From Acorus gramineus (lineage: Eukaryota > Streptophyta > Magnoliopsida > Acorales > Acoraceae): a DNA stretch of 64,000 nucleotides. The notes beneath the pieces are model-generated. The model searched no databases. It was not told the origin of the DNA and worked only from the letters and a program-made list of their open reading frames with translations. Shown one piece after another: positions 1 through 14,956 of this stretch (its first letter is position 1; each line of letters opens with the position of its first letter). Location of the stretch: NCBI GenBank assembly GCA_030737835.1, contig CM060855.1:8161434-8225433 (forward strand), given 5' to 3'. Both the position numbers and the translations under genes were made by a program.

Positions 1-23
1 GGAAAAAAAAAAAAAAAACTCAC

Positions 24-449
24 AGCATCGCCAGAGGAGTTATCAGCGTCCATCTCCGGCCGAAGCCTCCGGTAAACCTCGGGACTCCGGTACACCGACC
101 CCTTCGGAGGCCTCGACATGACGTTCGGCACAACAGAGTCGATCGACACTGTCCCCATGTAGAACAGCATCCCCGCGATGTAAAGCAGCGGCGCGAACAG
201 GAAGATCCCCTGCCTCCGGAGGACGAGCGAGAGCGCCGCCCACGCGAGGCGGTGGAGAGCCGATCGGGGCTGCTGTGAGGCCGAGGAGAACCTCCCGGAC
301 CTCGCCCCGGGGAGGCGACGGCGAGGGGAGCGGAGCGGGGAGGGTGGAGGGGAAGGGGTGGTGGTAGTCGGGGATGATGAGCCACCTCCTCCTCCTCCGC
401 CGCCGCCGCCGCCGCTGGATATGCGGATGTAGGGGTGCTTCTGGGACAT
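24..449 (-). CDS. Probable O-fucosyltransferase family protein, first exon (partial)
   Basis: This is the first coding exon of a gene that continues beyond the left edge. Translation begins at the ATG at 449 (MSQKHPYIRISS) and gives 142 codons up to a good donor (GCT|GTGAGT) at 24/23, phase 0. The order is a short start, a polyglycine then Ser/Pro/Thr-rich cytosolic stretch, a basic segment, one hydrophobic membrane span (GIFLFAPLLYIAGMLFYMGT), then a stem with PPKGSVYRSPEVYRRLRPEM followed by DADNSS. That is a type II Golgi membrane layout. The YRSPEVYxxLxPEMxxDNSS segment resembles the region just before the catalytic domain in plant GDP-fucose O-fucosyltransferase-like proteins; that match is from memory. 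The catalytic domain is outside the window, so activity cannot be judged. The exon is strongly GC-rich compared with the flanking spacer. Longer open frames overlapping it are shadows. Confidence 0.6.
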
Positions 450-535
450 CTGATGCGCATTTGGGCTCCTCCTCGGGATCGTTGTTTTTATTTGTTTTTT
501 TAGATCGGTATGTCTGTTATTTGTTTTTAGGGTTT

Positions 536-553
536 TGTGTATTTATAAATAGA
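536..553 (-). promoter_or_regulatory. Candidate TATA box of the O-fucosyltransferase-like gene
   Basis: Read on the minus strand the sequence is CTATTTATAAATAC, about 90 bp upstream of the ATG at 449. Spacing and sequence suit a plant TATA box. The flanking sequence to about 800 is purine/GGT-rich and has no other gene that I can support. Confidence 0.4.
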
Positions 554-559
554 TTGTTT

Positions 560-1183
560 GATGATTGGAAAAGAAAGGGTAACGACGAAGGAAAGGGAGA
601 TGAAGGAGGAGGAGGTGGTGGTGGTGGTGTTTACGAGGGGTTGTCGAAGGGGGGCACGTGCGGGCAGCGTGGGCGGGCTTGCTTTGTGGAGTAGGTTTTT
701 GTATTGTTTTTACTATTGTTTATTTTATTATTATATATTATTATTGGTGGGGCTTTGTTTGAGGGAGTGCTTATAAAGAAAGCGAGGAGGAACTTGTGAT
801 GACACACAGGGACAGCTCAAATGTGCTCAATGAGGGGGAGGGGTTTTTTCTTTTAATGATGATTTTTTTTTTTTTCTTGGGACGACGGATTTTTCGATAG
901 AGAGGATCTCGGAGTGTCATTTTTATATGAGGATTTTAGTGTATTCAATCTCCTGGAAAACGGAATTTGATTTCAATCCGTATCTAATAACTTGAAATTA
1001 GAGAAAAGTTAACCTAAATTTAAGCCGAGCCAACCCGAGCTCATTCCAATTTCAATACATCGGGTTTGGTTCTAATTTTATTTTGATTTAGATTTGGATT
1101 TTAAGAACGAGTTGTTTGGAACAATCAAAACTCTCCGGGTAGAAAATGAATATTAAATTGAAAAAAATTAATTTTGAATCTAA
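560..1183. other. Intergenic, no gene seen
   Basis: The first part is the likely upstream region of the leftmost gene, with a GGAGGA/GGT-rich tract near 600-640. From about 950 it becomes AT-rich. Short open frames here lack recognisable domains. Nothing else is supported. Confidence 0.5.
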
Positions 1184-1580
1184 GAGCATCTTTAATGGAT
1201 ATGTTAATTAACTTGTTAGCATCAAGTTGTAATATAACATGTAAAAATATTGCTCCAATTGAGTTGTTAAAAGGGAGCTAAATATGGGCTCCACTTGTAA
1301 GGTGCTATCTTTTAAACTAACTGTAATTAGTGTTTTAAATAACCAAATGTGACCCCACCTGATTATTTTCATTAAAGAATTTTAAAAAAAAATTCATTTG
1401 GGAGGTTAAATGGGTGGAGATGTGGGGCTTACTATTATTTTGGTTATTTTATTTAGCTAATCTATTGGAGCAACAATAACAAATAAAATAGAATATAGTA
1501 AATGAGGGTATAGTTGAGATATAAAGCGATGACATGGCATTTAATATTTTAGTTAGCTAACATATCAATTGGAGATGCTC
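1184..1580. mobile_element. Tourist-like (PIF/Harbinger) MITE
   Basis: The element is bounded by GAGCATCTTTAATGG at the left and CCAATTGGAGATGCTC-type sequence (ATTGGAGATGCTC) at the right, which are inverted copies of the GAGCATCTCCAATG-type end common in plant MITEs. TAA flanks both sides, as expected for the three-base target duplication of the PIF/Harbinger superfamily. It is about 0.4 kb, AT-rich inside and has no coding capacity. Confidence 0.6.
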
Positions 1581-1774
1581 TAAAATCTCTAAAACATCTG
1601 GAGTTTATTCTTTAAAGTGATTATTTTCAAGTCCTTTCATCAAATGTGATTTATCTTTTATTCTTTTTTCTACTTTTGCCCTTATTTTTCTTTTTCTTTT
1701 TAATTTATTTATGTCCTCTTCTCTCCTATCCATTTCTTTTTATATATATATATATACAAAAGTGATAATATATG

Positions 1775-1880
1775 GTCTGTGCAAATCTCGCAATCAGACG
1801 ATCTTTTTTTTGAAAAACTCTTACCGATAAGAGTAGGGTAAAAATAGAATCGTTCAATCGCAAGATTTGCACGATCAAAG
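1775..1880. repeat. Imperfect inverted repeat
   Basis: GTGCAAATCTCGCAATC at the left is partly inverted as CAATCGCAAGATTTGCAC at the right, forming a stem with a loop of about 50 bases. It lies directly left of the hAT-like element and is probably part of an older repeat. No gene is seen in 1581-1892. Confidence 0.4.
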
Positions 1881-1892
1881 TGTATATGTATA

Positions 1893-3047
1893 CAGGGGCG
1901 GAACCAGAATTTTATATAAGGGGGGGCTAACACGAATTTAAAATTTAATAAACAATTTGAATTTAATATAAATTAAACGAGTTCATAAGCCATTTCTTAT
2001 AAACTTTGAAATACATAAGTAAAATCAAAATCAGACAAAATATTAAGTTTTTTTTTTTCTAGAAAATACACTATTGAAATTGTGCCTAACGATCCTTTAG
2101 AGAACAAAATCATTTATTATCGAATATGAGTCAATATTTTCAACAAATTATTTTTCAATGTAGATAATTATAGAATCTGCAAGAAAAGTATCACTTATAT
2201 AAACAATTATAAAGATAAATTAGTCTACGCAAAAGATCAAATTTCCTTTTTAGAACTTTTATATTTCTTGACCTTCTACCTCGATATTGTTTGAAGGGAT
2301 TGAAAAATTGGAGATAATTTAGTCATTTTGTGTGGGTTAGAATTAACTAGGATATGTTGAATCATGGTTAAACACTGTTGACGGCATGGATGATGGATGT
2401 ATAGGAGTTTTTTTTTATTTTTCAAGGACTTATACCGTCTCAACTTTATTATGGATTTATCAAGGATTATTCATGTTTATATCATGTTTTTAACCTTTTT
2501 TTTTTAATTTGGAATAATTAATGGTTGAGACTTGGGTCTTTAGGCTTGGGAGTGCTGTTACACTCAGTTTTTTCTCAGTCCAAAACACAGTCCTATATAT
2601 CACTTTAGAAATCCAGTGAAGTATATATCCAATTAGATGTTGTATATACCACATTAAATATTTTATTACACTTACTAAAAATGGGTTCATTCAATTCGAA
2701 ATGGAGAGATATACACTTTTATCAAAGCATATACCTCATTAGATGATGTTTACTATTTTTTTAAAAATAAAAATATGTGAGGTCTGAGTTTTTGTTGGTG
2801 AATGTGACTGGGTCTAACATTTTCCTTAGGCTTGGTTTTGGTGGGCTGATTGTTAAGGAGGAAGTGATCCAATGCATAATAACAGAAGTTTGTTATTATA
2901 ACAAACGACTTGTTTGTGTTTGTTTTTATTATATCCAATGCATAGTTAATGGTTGGAAAGTCTACGAGTAGGGTTATTTGTAATTTTTTTTGTCAAAATT
3001 TGAGGGGGGCTATAGCCCAGCCAAGTCTACCCGTGCTTCCGCCCTTG
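1893..3047. mobile_element. hAT-like non-autonomous element (about 1.15 kb)
   Basis: The ends are inverted: CAGGGGCGGAACCA at the left, and TGCTTCCGCCCTTG at the right, whose complement is CAAGGGCGGAAGCA. CAGGG-type ends and 8-bp target duplications are typical of hAT elements. The flanking octamers are TATGTATA and TATGTAAT, agreeing at six of eight positions, so the duplication is only suggestive. Just inside the right end is GGGGGGCTATAGCCC. There is no transposase reading frame. A Mutator-like MITE is nested at 2550-2825. Confidence 0.5.
2550..2825 (+). mobile_element. Mutator-like MITE, copy 1 (nested in hAT-like element)
   Basis: The 276-bp element starts GAGTGCTGTTACACTCAG and ends in GACTGGGTCTAACATTTTCC. 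It is flanked by a perfect 10-bp direct repeat, TTAGGCTTGG, at 2540-2549 and 2826-2835. Target duplications of 9-10 bp are diagnostic of the Mutator superfamily. Related copies lie at 18901-19177 and 55451-55705. The element has no coding capacity. Confidence 0.75.
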
Positions 3048-3080
3048 TATGTAATCATGTACAGTGATCCCCTGTTCCCT

Positions 3081-3126
3081 TAGTGTGTGTGTGTGAAGAG
3101 AGAGAGAGAGAGAGTAAGAGAGAGGA
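3081..3126. repeat. TG/GA microsatellite
   Basis: A short (TG)n run followed by a (GA)n run, just right of the hAT-like element. Confidence 0.8.
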
Positions 3127-3551
3127 GAAGAATTATACGATCTTCTGTTTAATTTGGTGATTTTTTATTTTATATTTTATAATAAAGGGACCTCCTGTCG
3201 CTGGTAAGCTGCCTCCGCCTATCTGCCCCAGTGATACTGTATTATTTGTTAGCAAGGATACTCATTTCTTTCTTTTGTTCATATCTTGTATGATCTTATC
3301 TCCCACTATTCTATCTCCCTGGAATTGTAAATTAATTTCATAAATAATTTTCATTTTCTTCAATAGTCATAAAAGATGTAATCAATTACTTACTAGCTTT
3401 AGTTGTTTTTTTATGCACCCAATAGTATCAGTTTTAAGTCTATCTTTTGTGTTTAATATGAAACTTTATCATAAAAAATATCATTTAACTATTGTTGATT
3501 ATAATTTTTTTTATAAAAAATTATAATTAAAATTTGATCCTACTGGAATAA

Positions 3552-3755
3552 TTACATTTCTGGTTCCCCCATTGCTTTGTTGGGACTCTAGATGTGAAGA
3601 AATGCATTGTAGAATGTGTTGCATCCACTGACCACTCGTGGCGTGCTGGAAGGGAAAACATCTACATTGCCAGAGATTCACAGGAATACAGCCGGGATAA
3701 GACAAATGTTGATATCTGCTTTCATTTCCATGATCACATTTATTTCTGTATCTGA
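3552..3755 (+). other. Unrecognised open segment, possible exon remnant
   Basis: One plus-strand frame stays open for about 65 codons and reads with a balanced, protein-like composition (for example HSWRAGRENIYIARDSQEYS) before a TGA at 3753. There is no start codon near its left end and I see no matching exons nearby. I do not recognise the protein. It may be a fragment of a gene or of an old transposon. The rest of 3127-4510 is AT-rich and shows nothing else. Confidence 0.2.
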
Positions 3756-4510
3756 AAACAAACATGGTTGATGTGAAATGCATATACTTTAATAAATCAT
3801 AAACAAACTCGTGGCCCACATTGCCTTGGTCAAGTCTCATTGAGGCCTTTTTGGATATGAGATCAATGGAGTATTTGGTAGCAGGTTGTAGTGTGATTCT
3901 GCTTTTTAATTAAATAAAAAATTAAAATTGTTGAAAAATGGATTCGCATAAGCCAATAATAAAACATGTAATCAAACACAAAAATGAAACACCATTACAC
4001 AAAGAACACAAAATATGTGATTCGGTCTATGCTTTACTATATTCAGGGGATGAAAACAAAAAACCCATTATAATAATTGAGATAAAAAAAAGTCTTACAA
4101 ACTCTCTGATGGAGTTACCCTCCCTTGAACCATCTCAACCCCTCTCATATGGATCTTTACAGATTCATTTTAAATGTTAATTAAGAGTAAATTTTAATTA
4201 ATCAACCAATTAGGTACCCACTCTGATATGTTTTCAACATGATCATCCGATGTGATACATCGAGACATAATCTCAACAAAAATGTGTTACAAAATGCATT
4301 TCACGAAGCGTACTTAATTAAAAAATTATTTATAATTTTTAATATAAAAAATGCTTTTTAAAAAAACACAAAAAATATGTTTTTATGTAATCAAGTCTAT
4401 TTAAACAATTTTATTTAAAATCTTATTTTTTAAATATGTTTTTAAATGCTATATACACGATTTTTCGTTTTAAATGTATAGTCTTATTTAAAGTCGTGAT
4501 GTTTGATAGG

Positions 4511-4629
4511 AACTATAGATTTTGCAGCAGACCCCCTTAGCTGGGTGGTCGAGATGCACCATCCTCAAATGAGAGGTCGCGGGTTCGACCCGCCTTAACC
4601 CAAAAAAAAAAAAAAAAACTATAGATTTT
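4511..4629 (+). mobile_element. Very short tRNA-derived SINE / tRNA retroposon with perfect TSD
   Basis: A 78-bp body at 4524-4601 is followed by a run of A and bracketed by perfect 13-bp direct repeats, AACTATAGATTTT, at 4511-4523 and 4617-4629. The body has tRNA-promoter-like boxes: TTAGCTGGGTGG as a weak A box and GGGTTCGACCCG as a near-consensus B box at about 4581-4592, with a CCTC...GAGG pairing between them. A poly(A) tail with a long target duplication shows insertion through RNA copied by LINE machinery. There is no 3' body beyond the tRNA-like part, so this is either a minimal SINE or a retroposed tRNA-like RNA. Confidence 0.75.
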
Positions 4630-6455
4630 AATAAATGATTCAGAATGTTTAAAAATATTTGTATATTTAATATTAGTGAACAATTGATGCTTTTGAGTTT
4701 TTAGTCGTGCTTTGGATTTTCAGGCAGTGATTGATTGATGTGCTTTTTTTTTTCTTTTTTTCTTTTTTTAAGTAGTACAGGGAGAGTAGCTTTACCCATT
4801 TATAAAAAGTCACTAAAATAAGAATGATAACCGATAATACATTGATTTCTTTTATAAATAAGAGATACTGATCGATTTTTTTAAAGCTCGATTCACATTT
4901 AAATTCTATGCTGGAGAATTATATTTTAACATATATTAAATAACAAAATATGGACTTTTATATGATATAAAGTATGCTTTAATGTATACCAATTTACTTT
5001 AAAAAAATTATATTACATTTTATTAAATGGATTACACACATCTTTAGCAAACTAGTACAGCACATGAGACTATATATACAATTTACATGTAACAATATGA
5101 ATTCAGATTTTTAGAAATGTTGTTTGATTTTGATTATTTTCAACGTTCATCGACCGGTTTTTTGTTTTAATTTACTATTGAATCATGATAATTGTATGGA
5201 ACTTTAATTTTTAAGAATTTATGTTCGATTTTGATAACTTTCAATATATTTCAACATGAATTTTGTAGGATCTTTGAATATGCCAATGTTGATCATCAAC
5301 TGGAAACCTATGTTGATCGTTCCTTGAAACCCACCGATGCCATTTCGGATAGATAGAGTGACATTGATTGGCGAAATGCACGTTGACACCGAGAACAGGA
5401 CCGATTATGGTTATGTGAGAAGCCGCTGGTAGCCGCGCCCATCAAGAATACAAGACCTCTGAGCAACATCAAGGCCTTTCAACTGAATTTTCGCGTCATG
5501 GCCCTGGAGCCGCTAGGTAGAGAGGGGAGGTGAGAGGGAGATATTTGAACTATCATATTTTTAGTATTCGCTCGAGCTCTTCTTAACGTATGCTGACTAA
5601 AAGAACTTATCGAGGAAGGGTCGTTGTCACACCACCCGAGATGTCGATGTTGTAATTAAATATCTAATTGTAATTGAATATCTGACCTCCGTTGCCGACT
5701 ATGAGGCAAGCGAGGATAACGAACAACATCATTTTCACACAAAATACAAATATATAGAGATATGGCTATGATTTAATAAATGAAGGCATGCGTTTACTCA
5801 TGCCTTCTTGGTAGTACAGATGGGGTTAAGAATTTGATGTTGACGTTTAAACTTTTATCTAAATATATAATAAGACACTGGGGCCCCTTTGTCTGTCTGA
5901 GTTGCGGTAAACTTTTTTTAATTGGGCCCCTTTTGTCCGTTCAATTGCAGTTGAAGTTCTTTTACTCAAATGTATAGTAATAACAAATTAATATTTTACC
6001 TGATCCACCTTGGCCAGCAAGAGTTGTTGCAGGTCCTCACCCTTTTCACTCAAATATAAATCAAGAAGAAGCCCAATGTTTTCACATATGTCAAATTCCA
6101 AAGGTTAAAACCTATGAGGCAGTAGTGAATGGATGAATCAGTTGAAGATCTATAATTTTTTATAAAATATATTTAGAAAATACTTATAAAAAGGTGATTC
6201 ATATGATACAAGACAAAAGATCATAAAAGACTTACAATACTGAGAAAAATCCCTTTCTCTTCTCCCCTTATCCTAGCTATTATATAAGATAACTTAGGGA
6301 TTTTTTGTTAGATAACATTTTTTGGATGCTCCTTTACTTGTGTCATGCTTACCCTTTTATAGCTTTCCTTCTCCTCTGAATTTCAGGGGGCTTGAGATCC
6401 AATGTCATTTCATTCTGATTGAAGTTTTGTCTTTTATCTTTTTTTTAGTCATTTT
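4630..6455. other. Spacer with a degenerate GC-richer island
   Basis: The sequence is mostly AT-rich. Between about 5270 and 5640 it becomes more balanced in composition and reads like decayed coding sequence with several stops in every frame. No product is recognisable. A partly repeated GGGCCCCTTTTGTC block lies at 5880-5945. Confidence 0.3.
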
Positions 6456-6459
6456 TTTT

Positions 6460-6775
6460 TTTGTAGATGTATCACTTTTGGTCTTTCACTTTATCCTTCT
6501 TGAAGAGTGTTACTTCGTTTTTTTTATTTAGTAGATTGAGTAGAAATGTCACATCCTGTCTTTCACTTTATTTCAGTGGGAGTGTTGTTTTGTTCTTTTT
6601 CTTTAGTGGATTGAGCAGATAGGTCACTTCATGTCTTTCACTTTATTCCCCTAGGGAGTGTTGCTTTACTCTTTTTCTTTAGTGGATTAAGTAGATATGT
6701 CACTTCCTGTCTTTCACTTTATTTCCTTGGGGAGTGTTAACATTGTTTTATTCTTTTTTTTTTTAATGGAGTGTT
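6460..6775. repeat. Tandem array of about 77-bp units (four copies)
   Basis: Four diverged units share TTTAGTGGATTGAGTAGA, then TGTCAC, then GTCTTTCACTTTAT, then GGGAGTGTT. The GTCAC landmark (ATCAC in the first unit) falls at about 6470, 6548, 6623 and 6700, giving a period of 75-78 bp. No coding capacity is apparent. Confidence 0.7.
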
Positions 6776-7323
6776 TTCTGTATGAAATCCATGTGTTATC
6801 TTGCTTTTGATGAAGCATATATGTGAGTAAACAAATCATGTCAATGAGTGGATAGAGTTGCTTTTGTGAGTGGATTTGGTGGATAGTTTTATCCTGGTTT
6901 TTTTAAGAAGAATTTATGTTCATCCTGGATTAAATTCATCTTCTTAAAAATCTATAGGCATTAATTTTGGAATTTTCATTTTTAATCCCCTGAGAGCTGA
7001 TTGCTATTGTTCCCTTAGAGCTTGTTGTCACTTTATCCCCTCAATTCTCATTTTTCTCTTTAAATATTTTAACATATGTTCATATGCTTTTAATTCAAAA
7101 GCTTCTCTATTAAATTTTAGGAATTTCTTTAGCATATTCTTTAATGCTTTGATTTTTTCATAACTATCTTCTCTTACTTTTCCATAAATTGGTCATTTAT
7201 AACTAGATATTTTTCTCAAGATCTATATTTTAATCATGGAAGAGATTATGTTCAATTCTTCTTTGTTTGGAAAATGGAATAGTCGGATAGGTGGGGAAAA
7301 TGAGTGAATAAGCCCACAAGCCA

Positions 7324-7645
7324 GTTTGTTTTGCAAAGAATAAATTAATATATTTATGTTAAAATAGATGCAAATAAGTTAATATTGATATTTAAGGTTT
7401 TTACTGAAATAATGTTATTCCACCCAATTTTTTTCATTGGTACGAGAAACTCACACATCAAATCAACTGTCATCACTCAAAAAAATCTGTTTGTTTTGCA
7501 AAGAATAAATTAATATATATATGTCAAAATAGATGCGAATAAGTTGATATTGATATTTGAGGTTTTCACTGAAATAGTGTTATTCCACCCAATTTATTCT
7601 AGTGATATGAGGAACCCACACATTAAATCAACTGTCATCATCTCT
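7324..7645. repeat. 165-bp tandem duplication
   Basis: The stretch starting GTTTGTTTTGCAAAGAATAA at 7324 recurs at 7489 with roughly 10% divergence, through to AATCAACTGTCATCA. The right part resembles the interior of the MITE family at 21120-21567 and 63118-63515. The sequence between 6776 and 7323 shows no gene. Confidence 0.7.
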
Positions 7646-7849
7646 TATAAATCAGAGCCCATATGTTATATTATTTTTTTAAATTTTATAAAATTTTATT
7701 TGTATCTTATTTATTTTTTTATCCACAATCAAACAATAAAAAACTTATATCATAATGTTTTTCCATGAGAATAACTAAAAAATACATTCAAATTAAAAAT
7801 GATTTATTCATTATCTATAATGAAATAGTTTTTCATAAAAAAAAAATAG

Positions 7850-8110
7850 TTTTCCATAAATAGTTTTTAAATTTTTAAAGTCCAAAACGCAAACCTAAAA
7901 TTTCATTTTTTAAAAAATAGTAAACATCGTTTAATGAAGCAAATGTTTTAATAAAAAATATATGTCGTTTTATTTCGAATTAAAAACCCATTTTTAACAT
8001 GTGTAAGAAAAAATTAAATGATGTTTATTAGATATTGTATATGGTTCATTAGATTTTTAATGATGCATATAAGACTGTATTTTAGACGCCTAAAAAGAAA
8101 ATATTCGTGG
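7850..8110 (-). mobile_element. Degenerate relative of the Mutator-like MITE
   Basis: On the minus strand this region keeps the internal order of the other copies: the AGTCCAAAATAC-like motif, a sequence of the TTAGATTTTTAATG type, the CACATGTTAAAAATGGG motif, and the TTATTAAAACATTT motif. The ends are too diverged to set boundaries or find a target duplication. Confidence 0.4.
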
Positions 8111-8140
8111 ACCCAGTCTCGATCTCTTGAGGACTTGGGC

Positions 8141-8342
8141 ATAGTTTGGTTGCATGACAGGATAGCTTTTGTGTTTGCAGGTTCCTACTTCTTCAATCGT
8201 GCAATCAAAACAGTTTTCTGTAAACATAATTTAAATAAATAATATTAAAAAACTATGATTTTTAAAAGCCGGAGTGGGTGAACTTTCTACAAAATCAATT
8301 TTAAAACCCAGATTCTTATAGAATCAGTGTTACAATCGCACT
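8141..8342. mobile_element. MITE family A, copy 1
   Basis: One of four copies of a 200-230 bp repeat with inverted ends of the type TTTGGTTGCACGATTGCA and a conserved core related to AATCAGTTTTAAAATCCAG. Other copies are at 20915-21115, 49689-49922 and 54644-54856. This copy ends about 140 bp before the DPM1 start codon, so it lies in the promoter or near the transcription start. Confidence 0.6.
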
Positions 8343-8481
8343 TCCATCCTTGGCAGGCCCTACAGCGTAGACCAGTTTCTTCTTCGACGCTCGTCTCGGG
8401 TGCGATCTTTCTTGTTGTCCGTTCGGGTGCAGTCAATACAAAGTCGGTGGGTTCATCCTCCGAAAACAAAACCCGAGAGAG

Positions 8482-12186
<3,705 letters not shown>

Positions 12187-14956
12187 GAGTGAGGGGATAT
12201 GGTTCAAACATACTTTCATATTTAAGATTGACAGGTTTGTTGTCATATTTTGATATATGATAGTGTATGGGTAAATAGAAAAGGAGGACATTCCTATGCT
12301 TTTTATTTCAATATCTCCTGCACTTGTCATCTTACTTTGTCATTTGTTTGTTCTTTTTAAATCTGTAGTCTAAAGTCACATCCTTCCCTTCATGGTCAAT
12401 GCGATGTGAATAAAATGTTCTATGCAGTTAATTTAAATTGCAGAAAAGATATCATGAAGTTTGATAAGAATCTATTCACTTGGGTCTGTGATGGAAATGA
12501 TCTTTACCGCTCAAGCTTCTGTTGACATCAATTACTTCTCAATTAATGCGTTAGGAATTAGGATTGATGAATGACTGCAATGAAGCAAGTTTGTGTGGCA
12601 CATATATTTTAAGTAATTTCCATAAATAAATTTAGACCTATGAGCATTTGGTTGAAGAGGATAGTGACGATTGATGTGCATGCCATTAAAAGTTGAACAC
12701 CATTCTATAAATTGTTTCAGCCATGTTAGACTGACCATTCCTCTTTGTGCTACCCTTTAAACCCATGGTAATGTGCAGCTATCAGAAGTTTAGAAGTTTT
12801 CATTGGTTTTTCTGAGATCTTACCCAAGAAAAGAGTTCTTTTTAGGATTAATAGACTGTCAGGGAAGTAGCATCTAAAGTCTCTATATTCTAGTGCAAGA
12901 GGTGTTGGCACTGCAGCTGTTTTCCTGTATAAGCTACAATTTGTATTATTTCTCAAGAGTGCAACTAAGGCAGGAGTAAACATGTTCTTTTCCCGTTTTT
13001 GATAGTACACTCTATGATTGAATATATTGAATTTAGAACCACCAATTTAAAGTTGAGACATTTGACAGCAATTTAATTTAATCAACGGAAAACTTACTTT
13101 TGGAGGCCTGAAAACACTAATAAACAGAAAATAAATAACAGAGTACAAATTAGAACTATAAACCATTTGACAATAAGGGATCACCTCAGATAATCTAATT
13201 AAACAAAAAAGTAGTGTACTATTGCAAGACTATGCCTCAAGTATTTGATTTATTAGAAAGATGCATCCATGGACATGGAAAGAAAATAAAAGAATTAAAA
13301 ATCACATCAAGCAAAGCCAACTAAAGCTAATCCAGAATCAAAATATCTAAGCTGTAGAAAATCTGCTCTGGTTCTCTAAAAACAACAAAATTTAGAACTA
13401 TAAAACAGAGAAATCGTAGATAAGACTGAAATAGTACATCGTTTAGTGTACTTATTTCCAATCAGGCACAATTGAGATTCAACATCAAAAGAAAAGAAAT
13501 AAATAAGTGATGCTGATTTAAAATGATCGACTGAGAATGCCTGAAAATTGTGCTAAAGGACCAACAAATCACTGTGACTCTAGTGGATGTTAAACCACTG
13601 ACTGCATCCAATGTCCAACTACTAAACCACTGTATAATAAAATGTGGGTCTAATCTCGTTTTGCACTTATGCAGTTCTTGTTTCAGTTCTCTTCTGCCTC
13701 TGTCATGTTTGCCTTCTCGTTGTAGAGTGTGTTATGCATAATGCTACAATCTGTCATTGACTGTGTAGATTTTTTTATATATCGCAAAGCTTCTTTGAAA
13801 ACTTAGATCTTGATGTTTCCAATCATAGTTTAGCATTGCAAGATACCTAAAAAACGTACATGGTGTTATTGTTTTGCCTACTTCTGTAGATACTGAAGAA
13901 TCATAATTACATCGCAAAGTGACTTTGATACCTTAGATATTGATGTTTCCAATCAAAGTTTTTAAAGGACTATGTGATTGATTGCGACAAATGATCTTTT
14001 ATTTTTTGTTGATAAGCTTGAACTCATTTCTTTGTATAATTTTGGAATTCTGCAGGAAAATAAATCCTTATTTGGCAGAGACTGCAATGACAACTGCAGA
14101 TCTTCTTCTCGGCTGAGGTTGTGAAGAGGATTAATGGAATTGTTAATTATGTTACCTGATTAGTGATTAACTTGTGACTGATTTTTCTAACTTGAGATTG
14201 TTCTCTGCCATAGGCTACTTATGTTACTGGAATCTAAATCCAAATTACAAGTAAATACATTTTTGGGTTGTTTTAATTTAAGTTTCAAGAAAGTTCTATA
14301 TGGGCGTGTATACAATTCATAATGTTGCATTTTGTTGTGTTTTTCATGTAAATCATTATATAGATGGAGATCGGTAAGTGAATTTATAATAGGTGTAACT
14401 TTGTAACTCTGTCACCTATTTTATTAACTATTGTATTGTGATAGAATAAGCTCTATGACAGTTATGTTGGTTTTGTTACAATGATTTAGAACCATTATAT
14501 AGAGGCATTTTGAAAACATTTTTTTTTTTGGGGGAAAATGTCGAGGGAGGGACAATAATTCATGCGGCAGTCTTTTTTACGGTTTTTTAGAATGATTTGT
14601 AATCAATCATACTGGTAAAGCACATTTTGAGAATTTTTTTTTCTTTTGAAAAATGTCAAGAGAATCATGCCTAATACATATTATATATTTATTTAATAAA
14701 ATATACACTCATATATATTTTAATAAATTGAATACATATGTTTTTGTAACACGAAGAAATTATATATATTAGGAAAGATTAAAATTTAGTTTTCATGGAT
14801 TAGCATGAAGTGGACCCATATTTCTGAAAGAGTTAGCTCTGTTTTCAGTTTGGCACATGTTAAGCTTTTTTTAAAAAATATAACAAGCTAATGTATTTTT
14901 ATAGTACATATTCAAATTGTATGTATGTATTTTTATGTTTTATAAAATATATATTA
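12187..14956. other. DPM1 3' region and spacer
   Basis: No further coding exon is visible. GAATAAAA at about 12408 could serve DPM1 polyadenylation. A block at 14055-14130 behind a TGCAG looks exon-like in composition but has no open frame of note; it might be an untranslated exon. Remaining sequence is AT-rich. Confidence 0.35.

Noticed and set aside
20..460. 146-codon minus-strand frame over the first gene
   Set aside because: It is Arg/Ser/Pro-rich shadow translation. The adjacent frame starting at 449 carries the membrane span, the family motif and a proper donor site.
4524..4601. Functional nuclear tRNA gene
   Set aside because: No acceptor-stem pairing closes the ends, the anticodon loop is ambiguous, and poly(A) plus target duplication show retroposition.
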